Origin: Desulfoscipio geothermicus
GTDB lineage: Bacteria > Bacillota > Desulfotomaculia > Desulfotomaculales > Desulfallaceae
NCBI GenBank assembly: GCA_016841645.1
Contig: JAENYS010000008.1
Coordinates: 1-64,000, forward strand
Length of the DNA stretch: 64,000 nt
Direction of reading: 5' to 3'
The notes below the pieces were generated by a model. The model made no database searches and was not told where the DNA came from. It saw only the letters and a program-made list of their open reading frames with translations. Positions 1 through 6,155 of the stretch are shown here, piece by piece. The position numbers and the translations under genes were made by a program. Numbering within the stretch: the first letter of the stretch is position 1; each line of letters starts with the position of its first letter.

Positions 1-56
1 GGTCAACTCCTTTATTGGTAGTATTAACCATTTACACGCAATTAATTACGTTCTCG

Positions 57-95
57 CCAGCACCTAAAAGTGCTGGCTTGAACTTCGTTCAAGCC
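57..95. repeat. Overlapping hairpins at the transposon 3' end
   Basis: Two overlapping perfect stems occur: CCAGCAC (57-63) with GTGCTGG (70-76), and GGCTTGAAC (75-83) with GTTCAAGCC (87-95). They share bases and so cannot form together. They lie just beyond the transposase stop codon. They may be the recognition hairpin of the right end and may also stop transcription. Confidence 0.6.
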
Positions 96-115
96 ATCTT
101 GCACTTATTACCTGG

Positions 116-562
116 CTAACCCCTAAAGGGGTCTTCTAACTCCTTTACACTAACCTTATCCATCATCTGATCGTGCAATTGCTGTTCTCGGACATATTTT
201 GCTATGGTTGCTTCATTTAACCCTACTGTACTTACATAATATCCTGTTGCCCAAAAATGCCGATTACCAAATTTATACTTCAAATTGGCATGCCGATCAA
301 ATATCATCATCGCGCTCTTTCCCTTTAGATAACCCATGAAGCTTGATACGCTCATTTTCGGTGGAATCGATATCAGCAAATGGATGTGGTCAGGCATTGC
401 ATGTCCTTCTATTATTTCGATGCCTTTATATTTACATAGATCCTTTATTATCTCAGTTATATCTAACTTAATCTGCTTATATATTATCTGCCTCCTATAC
501 TTCGGTGTGAATACGATGTGGTATTTGCACATCCATTTGGTGTGTGCTAAACTTTTATCCAT
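116..562 (-). CDS. tnpA: IS200/IS605 family transposase TnpA
   Basis: A 148-residue Y1-type HUH single-strand transposase that cuts and rejoins DNA at hairpin ends. The HUH signature is visible as His-Ile-His in PDHIHLL near residues 59-64. The catalytic tyrosine is probably in the C-terminal helix IAKYVREQ. The N-terminal stretch KYHIVFTPKYRR is typical of the family, and the length is normal for an intact protein, so it may be active. A strong AAAGGAG-type site precedes the start at 562. Both flanks carry hairpins that fit substrate ends. Confidence 0.95.
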   Translation of the reverse strand: MDKSLAHTKWMCKYHIVFTPKYRRQIIYKQIKLDITEIIKDLCKYKGIEIIEGHAMPDHIHLLISIPPKMSVSSFMGYLKGKSAMMIFDRHANLKYKFGNRHFWATGYYVSTVGLNEATIAKYVREQQLHDQMMDKVSVKELEDPFRG

Positions 563-646
563 AGAAATTCCCCTTTCTCCTTTTTGATGGCTTGAACAAT
601 CATCATTATAGCGAAAGGAGGATTTCTTTTTTATAATTCTTTGTCT

Positions 647-695
647 CCACCCGTGAAACGGGTGGTTTTATGTTCGAAACGTATCCGTTTCGAAC
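647..695. repeat. Hairpin pair at the transposon 5' end
   Basis: Two perfect stem-loops lie upstream of the transposase gene: CCACCCGT (647-654) with ACGGGTGG (658-665), and GTTCGAAACG (672-681) with CGTTTCGAAC (686-695). The first, with a three-base loop, resembles the left-end hairpin of IS200 elements. The second may mark the element end or belong to the flanking DNA. Confidence 0.5.
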
Positions 696-710
696 TTGCT
701 AAAGCAGATA

Positions 711-736
711 ATAAAAGGCCGAAATTTCTTTCGGCC
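711..736 (-). terminator. Intrinsic terminator of the phage replication operon
   Basis: GGCCGAAA (717-724) pairs with TTTCGGCC (729-736) across a four-base loop. Read on the minus strand, the stem is followed by a TTTTATTAT tract. It sits 60 bases downstream of the replication initiator gene and would end the leftward early transcript. Confidence 0.75.
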
Positions 737-797
737 AAGTTAAAGTTAACATACAAAAGTGACCTATTCAAGTAAAAATTCCACAATACTCCCTCCC

Positions 798-1730
798 CTA
801 ACTCAAATACAGCGACTGGAGTAACTTCCTTTTCTCGTCGGTCTGTCTGTTTGGCCGGCTGTTTGACTGCTGCTTAGTTCCTGCCTCCGCTGCAGGCGGC
901 TTAAGCCAGTCCAGGTACGGCTTGTCCGGCCCTAAAAAAGTAGCGGCGTGTTTGATATAGCGCGGCTGCGTACCCTGTCTTTGGCACTCGTCGGCGTAGT
1001 TTGCTGCGGCGTTTACCAGGTCCCTAACCAGGCCTTCCATGGTCAGACCTTCTGCTAGACCTTCCCTGATACAAAGCTTAAAGCATCGGTAAGCCCGCTT
1101 TTTTTCCACTTTACGGGGATACACAGTCCAGAATTTTTCAAAATGGGGGTCAAACACACATATGTCTTTTTCTTTACTTTTCTTTATAGTTTCTTTAATA
1201 TTTCTTTCGGCACCCGCTGAGCCCTTGCCCCCGTTGGCCTGCGGGGTTTGTGAAGTTGGTGATTTACCAACCCCGGGGTTGGTGTTTTGCCAACTTCCAG
1301 GTTGGTGATTTACCAACTCGCCGGTTGGTGTTTCACCAACTGCTCCATTAGCTACGGTTGGTGTTTTACCAACTGTTTTTTCCACCAGATTTCGTTTCAG
1401 GAGCTGTTTAAAGCTATCCGCTCCGCCAGGCTGGGCCCGGGCAATACGCCAGCAGTCATAGTCCTTGTTTAAGGCAACGCGTTCACCGGTGATGGTCAAT
1501 ACGCCGCACTGGGCCAGCAGCTGTAGTTCTTTATTGATGTCGCTTTTATCAATACCGATAATTTTAAAATCAACCTGGCGCAAAACGGCGTAGCTGCGGC
1601 CGCACCCGTAGCTTAAACGGATTACCAGCAGGATGATGTTCAGCTGCCGTTTTTTAAAGTTGGCTAAGATGATCGCTTCAAATAGTTCGTTGGAAATGCG
1701 TGTGAATTCGTCAGGTTGCGGATTAGCCAT
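798..1730 (-). CDS. Phage replication initiator, lambda O-like
   Basis: A 310-residue protein whose N-terminal part (about residues 5-100) matches the phage replication protein O winged-helix domain; FTRISNELFEAI and a conserved basic/aromatic stretch around RLSYGCGRSY are recognisable. Such proteins bind origin iterons and recruit the helicase loader. Residues about 115-175 form a low-complexity linker rich in Pro, Gly, Thr and Asn; it is encoded by the iteron array described separately, as in lambda where ori lies inside gene O. The C-terminal part (about 190-310) contains FEKFWTVYPRK, a motif common in phage and plasmid replication proteins. It is the last gene of the leftward early operon. 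No helicase or loader gene is in the window, so it may depend on host proteins or be stranded. Confidence 0.85.
   Translation of the reverse strand: MANPQPDEFTRISNELFEAIILANFKKRQLNIILLVIRLSYGCGRSYAVLRQVDFKIIGIDKSDINKELQLLAQCGVLTITGERVALNKDYDCWRIARAQPGGADSFKQLLKRNLVEKTVGKTPTVANGAVGETPTGELVNHQPGSWQNTNPGVGKSPTSQTPQANGGKGSAGAERNIKETIKKSKEKDICVFDPHFEKFWTVYPRKVEKKRAYRCFKLCIREGLAEGLTMEGLVRDLVNAAANYADECQRQGTQPRYIKHAATFLGPDKPYLDWLKPPAAEAGTKQQSNSRPNRQTDEKRKLLQSLYLS
1155..1212. other. A/T-rich tract next to iterons, putative DNA unwinding element
   Basis: This stretch is strongly A+T rich, with purines concentrated on the coding (minus) strand, in an otherwise GC-rich gene. It lies immediately beyond the iteron array on the side of the initiator's C-terminal codons. 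The order of iterons, then an A/T-rich purine-biased tract, is the layout of lambda ori. The role as unwinding element is inferred. Confidence 0.55.
1255..1373. repeat. Five palindromic iterons, putative phage origin
   Basis: Five 17-bp near-identical palindromes of the form GTTGGTGNTTTNCCAAC begin at 1255, 1278, 1301, 1324 and 1357. Spacings are 23, 23, 23 and 33 bases. Differences between copies are confined to the central five or six bases, so both arms are kept intact in every copy. They lie inside the linker-coding part of the lambda O-like initiator gene. The regular spacing and symmetry point to binding sites of that initiator. Confidence 0.85.
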
Positions 1731-1748
1731 TTTGTCCCCCTGATTATC

Positions 1749-1892
1749 TCAAATAATGCAAGCGCCCAGTCTCACCAATAAATAGCCTGCCGCCAAGGCG
1801 AACAGGGCATAGGCAACTTTGTCCTCCCCCGGCCCCGGCGGCGCTTCCAGACGGTTTTGTATTCTGGTGACCAGCTTGTCTAGCGCTTTCAT
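1749..1892 (-). CDS. Small phage membrane peptide
   Basis: A 47-residue peptide. An amphipathic, basic N-terminal part (MKALDKLVTRIQNRLE) is followed by one hydrophobic segment of about 20 residues (AYALFALAAGYLLVRLGA). A GGAGG ribosome site lies four bases before the ATG. It sits between the SMC-like ATPase and the initiator in the same direction and so is part of the early operon. No family is recognised. An overlapping 65-codon frame has no comparable start signal and was rejected. Confidence 0.55.
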   Translation of the reverse strand: MKALDKLVTRIQNRLEAPPGPGEDKVAYALFALAAGYLLVRLGACII

Positions 1893-1989
1893 TCATTCCT
1901 CCAGGTGCTCCGCCCATGCAAGGCCGTCCAGCTTGTCCCATTCATGGCAGAGTCCGGCCGCGGTGCATCCTTCGTGAGGCCGGTTAGCT

Positions 1990-4044
1990 TCACTGGAAGA
2001 CAGGGAAGCCGCTACTTTCCGGGCCGGCCGGGTTGCTTACGCTGCTGCCGAGCTCGCTGATCCGGCCGTCCTCCACCCAGAAGGTTTTCACGCCCGGCAG
2101 CCCGGGGTCTTGGGGCTGCACGTCGCCCACCGTACAGAAGAGCATGATCTGGTCGAACTGGTCCATGACATTCAGCAGTGAGCTCGTGAGCAGGTCCCGG
2201 TTATCCTGATCGAGCATGTCCACTTCGTCCACGGCCAGGAAATTCAAGCCGGTTAACTTGGCAATGGCAGCCTGGAGCGCTATACTCACCCGGAACTGTT
2301 CGCTTCTGGAGAGCAGTTTTAAGGGCAGGGGCTGCTGCTTACGGGTAATCAGCGGGGTGAAGTCCTCCTGCCAGGATAGCTGGTAGCGCCCCTCGGTGCA
2401 GGCGGCCAGCATGGTGTTGATCTCCCCGGTAAACCCGGCCAGGCGGTCACCCAGCAGGCTTTTTCTGATGCCGTTCGGGCCCAGGGCGCTGACCATGCGT
2501 TCAGCGACAGCCAGTTCTTGTTCCAAAACCTGCAGGGCTTGCTGCAGTTGGCCGGTCTGCCCGCACTCGTGTTCGGCCACCTCCAACCGGCGCAGGAACT
2601 CCCGGCCCCGGTCGATGCGCCCCTGCAGGCGGTCGATTTCCTCCGGGTCAGCGCCGCCCTTGCGCAGCGTTTCCTCCCAGTCGGCCTCCTCGAGCCGGGT
2701 GCTGTCCAGTTCACTCTGGGCGCGCTCGAGGGCGGCCGCCAGGCGGTGCAGTTCCCGTTCGGAGTTATCCAAAACGGCTAGGGCTTGCTCCAGGCGTCTG
2801 ATCCGGTGCTGCAGCTCCAGTTTTTCTAGCTGCGCTTTTTGGAGCTCGTCCTTGAGACCGTTGATGTGGGGGGAGTCGGCCTTGTCTTCAGTGGCTAACT
2901 GACTGACCAGCTCCGCCACTTCATTATTCGACAGGCGGCAGGCAATCAGCCCGGGGGCCAGGGGACACTGCCCGTTGAAGGCTTGCAGCTTTTCCAGCAC
3001 TGTCCGCCGATTCCGGTTAGAGGACTGCAGCGCGGCCAGTTCCCGGTCCAGTCCGTCCGTCGCGAGCGCCAGCTGCTCCAGCCGTTCTTTTTGCTCGGCT
3101 AATTCCGCGGCCAGCTCGGACCGGCCCTTGCTGACCACGGGGTCAGCGGTTGCAGCAGTGTCGGCTGCCTCCTGGGCCAGTGCGGCCTTAGCCTTGCCCA
3201 GGTGAGTTATTTCCGCCGTCAGTTGCTCGGTTTTAGCGCGGCAGACGGCCATATTTTTTTCCGCGGCCTGCCGCGCCCCGTAGGCTTTGAGCAGTTCGTT
3301 TTTTTCCGCTTCCAGTTCGGCCAGCTGACAGGTCACAGCCTCCTTGTCGGCCAGCTCCAAGCCCTCCGGCAGACTGGGCGGTGCCATTTCCGCCAGCGCG
3401 CTGCGGGTATGCTCCAGGTCCTTTTTTATCCCCCGGCGTTCTTCCCGCGCCCGCTTCTCCAGGCCCTCCAAAATGGCGGGGTCTCCGCCAAAACCTGCCG
3501 GAAGCAGGGCAGTCACTTTAGCCGCCGCCTCCCTGGCCTGGTCCTGAGGCAGCCCGGTACCGCACAGGTACTGCTCGGTCGCGGCGGTGATGGTGGCCGC
3601 TGGGCAGGAGATGCCGCAAAGGGCAAACAGGAAGGCCTTTTGTTCAGCGGGGGGCAGATTGTTGTATGCCCCGGCTTTTAGCGCGAGCCGGATAAGCTGT
3701 TCGTCTGCGCCTAAATGGTGGTAAATGGCGGACTGGCTTTCCTGGATGCTGCTGCTTATGCCCACGGACAGGGAGTGGGGCGGCATGGCTCGCACCACGC
3801 CACCCAGTCCCGCCAGCTCCAGCCATACCCGGCAGTCCTTGGCCTCCCGTCTGATCAGGTCGCCCGCTCCCCGGCCGGCCCGGTCGGTCCACAGATTGCG
3901 TCCGGTCAGCACCCATTCCACGGCGGCCAGAATGCTGGATTTACCGCTGTTGTTAGGGCCGACAAAGATGTTGAGCTTAGCCGGCTCAATGACGCTGTTT
4001 TTAAAGTTGCGGAAATCTTGGATGCCTAGTTTTTTAATGAACAT
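1990..4044 (-). CDS. SbcC/SMC-like AAA ATPase of phage type
   Basis: A 684-residue ATPase of the SMC/RecF/SbcC group. The Walker A motif GPNNSGKSS is near residues 29-37, a long charged coiled-coil region spans about 180-530, and the C-terminal head carries the Walker B LNFLAVDEVDMLD near 605-617. Two cysteines in the centre (CPLAPGLIAC) sit where SbcC proteins have a zinc hook, but the spacing is not the usual CXXC. In phages such genes neighbour replication and recombination genes and probably act with a nuclease, which is not seen here. AAAGGAGG lies 11 bases before the ATG. Its position between the RecA-like ATPase and the initiator supports a role in phage DNA replication or recombination. 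Confidence 0.8.
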   Translation of the reverse strand: MFIKKLGIQDFRNFKNSVIEPAKLNIFVGPNNSGKSSILAAVEWVLTGRNLWTDRAGRGAGDLIRREAKDCRVWLELAGLGGVVRAMPPHSLSVGISSSIQESQSAIYHHLGADEQLIRLALKAGAYNNLPPAEQKAFLFALCGISCPAATITAATEQYLCGTGLPQDQAREAAAKVTALLPAGFGGDPAILEGLEKRAREERRGIKKDLEHTRSALAEMAPPSLPEGLELADKEAVTCQLAELEAEKNELLKAYGARQAAEKNMAVCRAKTEQLTAEITHLGKAKAALAQEAADTAATADPVVSKGRSELAAELAEQKERLEQLALATDGLDRELAALQSSNRNRRTVLEKLQAFNGQCPLAPGLIACRLSNNEVAELVSQLATEDKADSPHINGLKDELQKAQLEKLELQHRIRRLEQALAVLDNSERELHRLAAALERAQSELDSTRLEEADWEETLRKGGADPEEIDRLQGRIDRGREFLRRLEVAEHECGQTGQLQQALQVLEQELAVAERMVSALGPNGIRKSLLGDRLAGFTGEINTMLAACTEGRYQLSWQEDFTPLITRKQQPLPLKLLSRSEQFRVSIALQAAIAKLTGLNFLAVDEVDMLDQDNRDLLTSSLLNVMDQFDQIMLFCTVGDVQPQDPGLPGVKTFWVEDGRISELGSSVSNPAGPESSGFPVFQ

Positions 4045-4066
4045 CTTTTATGGTGCCTCCTTTTGG

Positions 4067-4573
4067 CTAAAACAGTCTCTTTTTGTTGGCTGTGGGCGCC
4101 GGTTTAGTGGTTTGCTGGATGGGGTTTCCGTTATCGGTGGTTGGTTCGTCTTCTTTTGGCGAGCATGGGATAGCAATGATATGGCACCGGCTTTGCAGCA
4201 GTGCCTCCTCCAGTGCATTGGCATTACCGCCTTGCTCAGCCGCCTGCCCCTGCACGTCCTGCGCGCCGCCGAGGTCAGCCCAGGCGTGGGACAGGCTGTC
4301 AATGATGATCACTTCATAGCCCGCATTTTCCGCCGCCGTGATCGCTTCCACGTATTTTTCCGGGGTGAACGGGGCTGCTAAACTGCAGACGTCGTATTCG
4401 CCCAGGTGGGCGAGTTCATCTGCTTTACCTTCCGTATCGATCAGGACAACCGGCCCGCCCAGGCCGAACCCGATCATCAGGGCGTTGTAGGTTTTTCCGC
4501 TGCCGGCCGGGCCGGCGATGGCCAAGCGGAGCCTGGTTTTTTTGTGTTGGGCGCGGTGAAATTGTGTAGCCAT
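4067..4573 (-). CDS. Short RecA-like phage ATPase (AAA_24 / Sak4-like)
   Basis: A 168-residue P-loop ATPase. Walker A GPAGSGKT lies at residues about 21-28, and Walker B EVIIIDSLSHAW near 98-109. Proteins of this type are phage single-strand annealing or recombination ATPases, usually about 220-250 residues. Here the segment after SHAW is compressed, and the protein jumps from a Gly/Gln-rich stretch to HIIAI and then to a Pro/Thr tail. This suggests that an internal part has been lost, so the protein may be impaired. A strong AAAGGAGG lies eight bases before the ATG. It is the second gene of the early operon. Confidence 0.7.
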   Translation of the reverse strand: MATQFHRAQHKKTRLRLAIAGPAGSGKTYNALMIGFGLGGPVVLIDTEGKADELAHLGEYDVCSLAAPFTPEKYVEAITAAENAGYEVIIIDSLSHAWADLGGAQDVQGQAAEQGGNANALEEALLQSRCHIIAIPCSPKEDEPTTDNGNPIQQTTKPAPTANKKRLF

Positions 4574-4591
4574 AAAATAAGCCTCCTTTTA

Positions 4592-4825
4592 TTAACTGCC
4601 TAGAGCAGTATTTAATCGCGTACTGTGATCAAGGTCAGCAAAAAAAAGTTCATCTACCGTGACGCAAAAAAGATCAGCTAGTTTTTTCTGTACATTTCTA
4701 CGCGGGTACCTGTGCCCGCCTTCAATCATGGCGTAAGAACTTTGGCTAATACCAACGGCTTTTGCTATTCCCTCCTGCGTTTGGCCCGATGCTCTTCTCA
4801 ATTCGAGCATCCTCAAATTTTTCAA
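4592..4825 (-). CDS. Cro-like XRE-family regulator
   Basis: A 77-residue protein made almost entirely of one XRE helix-turn-helix domain (about residues 5-62, with the recognition region GISQSSYAMIEGGHRYP). It is the first gene of the leftward early operon and lies opposite the LexA/CI-like repressor, the standard position of cro. The start is TTG at 4825, six bases after GGAGGTGA; an internal ATG lacks such a site. One copy of the operator sequence lies inside its 3' end (4616-4628), which suggests feedback control within the operon. Confidence 0.85.
   Translation of the reverse strand: MKNLRMLELRRASGQTQEGIAKAVGISQSSYAMIEGGHRYPRRNVQKKLADLFCVTVDELFFADLDHSTRLNTALGS
4616..4628. promoter_or_regulatory. 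Intragenic copy of the phage operator
   Basis: TCGCGTACTGTGA differs from the intergenic operators only in the middle positions. It lies in the last codons of the Cro-like gene, about 260 bases from the early promoter. It may allow looping or road-block repression. Confidence 0.5.
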
Positions 4826-4841
4826 CTGTTGTCACCTCCAA

Positions 4842-4970
4842 TCGCGTCATGTGATGCTGCTTTACCTTTATTATAATCGCATAGTGTGACATGTCAAATC
4901 TTTTTTATTAAAAATACCCCTCCTTCGTGATTATTACTTTCCTTTTATCACATAGTGTGTTAATATGTGA
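4842..4970. promoter_or_regulatory. Lysis/lysogeny operator array
   Basis: Three 13-bp imperfect palindromes share the pattern TCRCRTNNTGTGN: TCGCGTCATGTGA (4842-4854), TCGCATAGTGTGA (4877-4889) and TCACATAGTGTGT (4948-4960). A half site TGTGA follows at 4966-4970. They occupy the gap between the divergent Cro-like and repressor genes and are the likely targets of both. The middle one lies within the early promoter and the last one close to the repressor start. Confidence 0.75.
4870..4897 (-). promoter_or_regulatory. Early leftward phage promoter
   Basis: A consensus -35 TTGACA (4892-4897) and consensus -10 TATAAT (4870-4875) on the minus strand are separated by 16 bases. An operator (4877-4889) lies wholly inside the spacer. 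A bound repressor would exclude RNA polymerase. It drives the Cro-like gene and the replication operon. Confidence 0.85.
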
Positions 4971-4986
4971 TTGAGGTGACCGCATT

Positions 4987-6108
4987 ATGGCAACGTTTGG
5001 CGAACGGTTAGCAGAGCTAAGAAAAGAAAAAGAACTTTCCCAGGCTGATTTGGCCGGTTTTTTTAAACTTGGCCAAAGCACCATCGGCATGTATGAAACT
5101 AATAAACGGGAGCCGGATTCAACCGTCTTAAAGGGCTTCGCTGATTTTTTTGGCGTGACTGTTGACTACCTCCTGGGCAGGGAATACACCTTTGGCGAAT
5201 ATCTGAAAGCACTAAGGGAGGACAAAGGATTATCGCAAGAGCAGCTGGCCGGGGCATTAGGGGTCAAGGAGACCACCATTGCCAATCTAGAAATAGGCAA
5301 GGCCAGGCCGGGGCTTGAGCTCACCAGATTAATCGCCCAGACTTATCAACTGCGCCTTAGTGATTTATTAGTGCTGGCGGGCTATAGCGACATGGCCGAC
5401 AAGTTAGCCGAAAGCCGGAACTCCCGGCCAAATCCGGCCATAGAGCTTCTGGACCTCCTGGAAGACTCTGGCCCTGCGCATATCACGGCCGGCGGGCAGC
5501 CTATTTCCAATGAACAGCGCATGGCCATCCTCCGTTCTCTAATCAACCCGGCCGGGGCCAAGGCCAAACTCCAGGTACCGATCGTCGGCTACATCCGGGC
5601 CGGCATTCCCCTGCTCTCCGAGCAAAACATTGTCGGTGCGGTGGAAATCCCTGCCGACCTGGAGGGCAGCGTAGATTTTGCGCTCATCGTCCATGGTGAC
5701 AGCATGATCGGGGTGGGCATAGCTGAAAATGACCTCGTGCTGTGCAAAAGCAGCCCTCAAGCCCTGCAGGGACAGATTGTGGTGGCGCTGGTCAATTACG
5801 ACGAAACAACGCTTAAGTTTTTCATTAAGGATAACGGCCGTTATGTTTTGCGAGCGGCTAACCCCGAGTACAAAGATATTGCGCTAAAACCGGATGACCA
5901 GATCCAGGGGCATGTGGTTAAGATTTTAAAGGATCCGCCGTCGGTTAATCTGTACCGGGACTATATTTACGTTAAGGACGAGCATCTGGAAGAATGGAAC
6001 CAGGTAATTGAAGAGGCGGTCAACTACGGCATCAAGCCGGACCAAATCCGCAGCCTGGTCGGGATGCAGCGGGATATGCTCAAGCGGATGTTTGGGGATA
6101 ATAAATAA
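4987..6108 (+). CDS. LexA/CI-like phage repressor with two HTH domains
   Basis: A 373-residue repressor. Two consecutive XRE helix-turn-helix domains are visible, at about residues 4-65 (LSQADLAGFFKLGQSTIGMYE) and 70-135 (LSQEQLAGALGVKETTIANLE). The C-terminal half (about 195-310) is an S24 peptidase domain. Its self-cleavage site is Ala205-Gly206 in RAGIP, the serine nucleophile is Ser239 in HGDSM, and the lysine base is Lys277 in TTLKFF. It should therefore be inactivated by RecA-stimulated self-cleavage on DNA damage. GAGGTGA lies seven bases before the ATG. Most phage repressors have one HTH, so the tandem arrangement is unusual. All catalytic residues are present, so it looks intact. Confidence 0.93.
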   Translation: MATFGERLAELRKEKELSQADLAGFFKLGQSTIGMYETNKREPDSTVLKGFADFFGVTVDYLLGREYTFGEYLKALREDKGLSQEQLAGALGVKETTIANLEIGKARPGLELTRLIAQTYQLRLSDLLVLAGYSDMADKLAESRNSRPNPAIELLDLLEDSGPAHITAGGQPISNEQRMAILRSLINPAGAKAKLQVPIVGYIRAGIPLLSEQNIVGAVEIPADLEGSVDFALIVHGDSMIGVGIAENDLVLCKSSPQALQGQIVVALVNYDETTLKFFIKDNGRYVLRAANPEYKDIALKPDDQIQGHVVKILKDPPSVNLYRDYIYVKDEHLEEWNQVIEEAVNYGIKPDQIRSLVGMQRDMLKRMFGDNK

Positions 6109-6114
6109 ACTTAG

Positions 6115-6150
6115 GCCGGCTAATGATCTTAAGCAGGCATGACCGGCTTT
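6115..6150 (+). terminator. Possible terminator after the phage repressor
   Basis: GCCGG (6115-6119) can pair with CCGGC (6143-6147), followed by TTTTG. The loop is long and the stem short, so this is a weak call. It lies right after the repressor stop codon and before the convergent MutS-like gene. Confidence 0.4.
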
Positions 6151-6155
6151 TGTTG

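Larger units (their letters stand above)
57..695 (-). mobile_element. IS200-type insertion sequence (approximate ends)
   Basis: A single-gene IS200/IS605-family element. It contains one Y1 transposase gene and is bracketed by clusters of short perfect hairpins rather than terminal inverted repeats, as expected for elements that move as single strands. No tnpB-like accessory gene is present, which points to the IS200 subgroup. The ends given are the outermost hairpins; the exact cleavage sites cannot be read from one copy. It lies at the left border of a prophage remnant. Confidence 0.7.

Noticed and set aside
1255-1373. CRISPR-like array
   Set aside because: The repeats are 17 bp and palindromic, the intervals are only 6-16 bases, and the region is coding. 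This fits origin iterons and not a CRISPR array.
1744-1941. 65-codon minus-strand frame between the SMC-like gene and the initiator
   Set aside because: Gly/Arg-rich composition typical of an out-of-frame GC-rich region and no ribosome site. The 47-codon frame at 1749-1892 has GGAGG four bases before its ATG.
1889-1993. 34-codon frame starting with GTG across the SMC-like stop and ending with ATGA overlap to the membrane peptide
   Set aside because: The overlaps are suggestive of coupling, but there is no ribosome site and no protein-like pattern. Another frame in the same DNA (ending HEWDKLDGLAWAEHLEE) looks more protein-like but has no start codon.
2396-2902. Long plus-strand frame opposite the SMC-like gene
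   Set aside because: Ser/Arg-rich translation, the mirror of a Leu/Glu-rich coding strand; no start signals.
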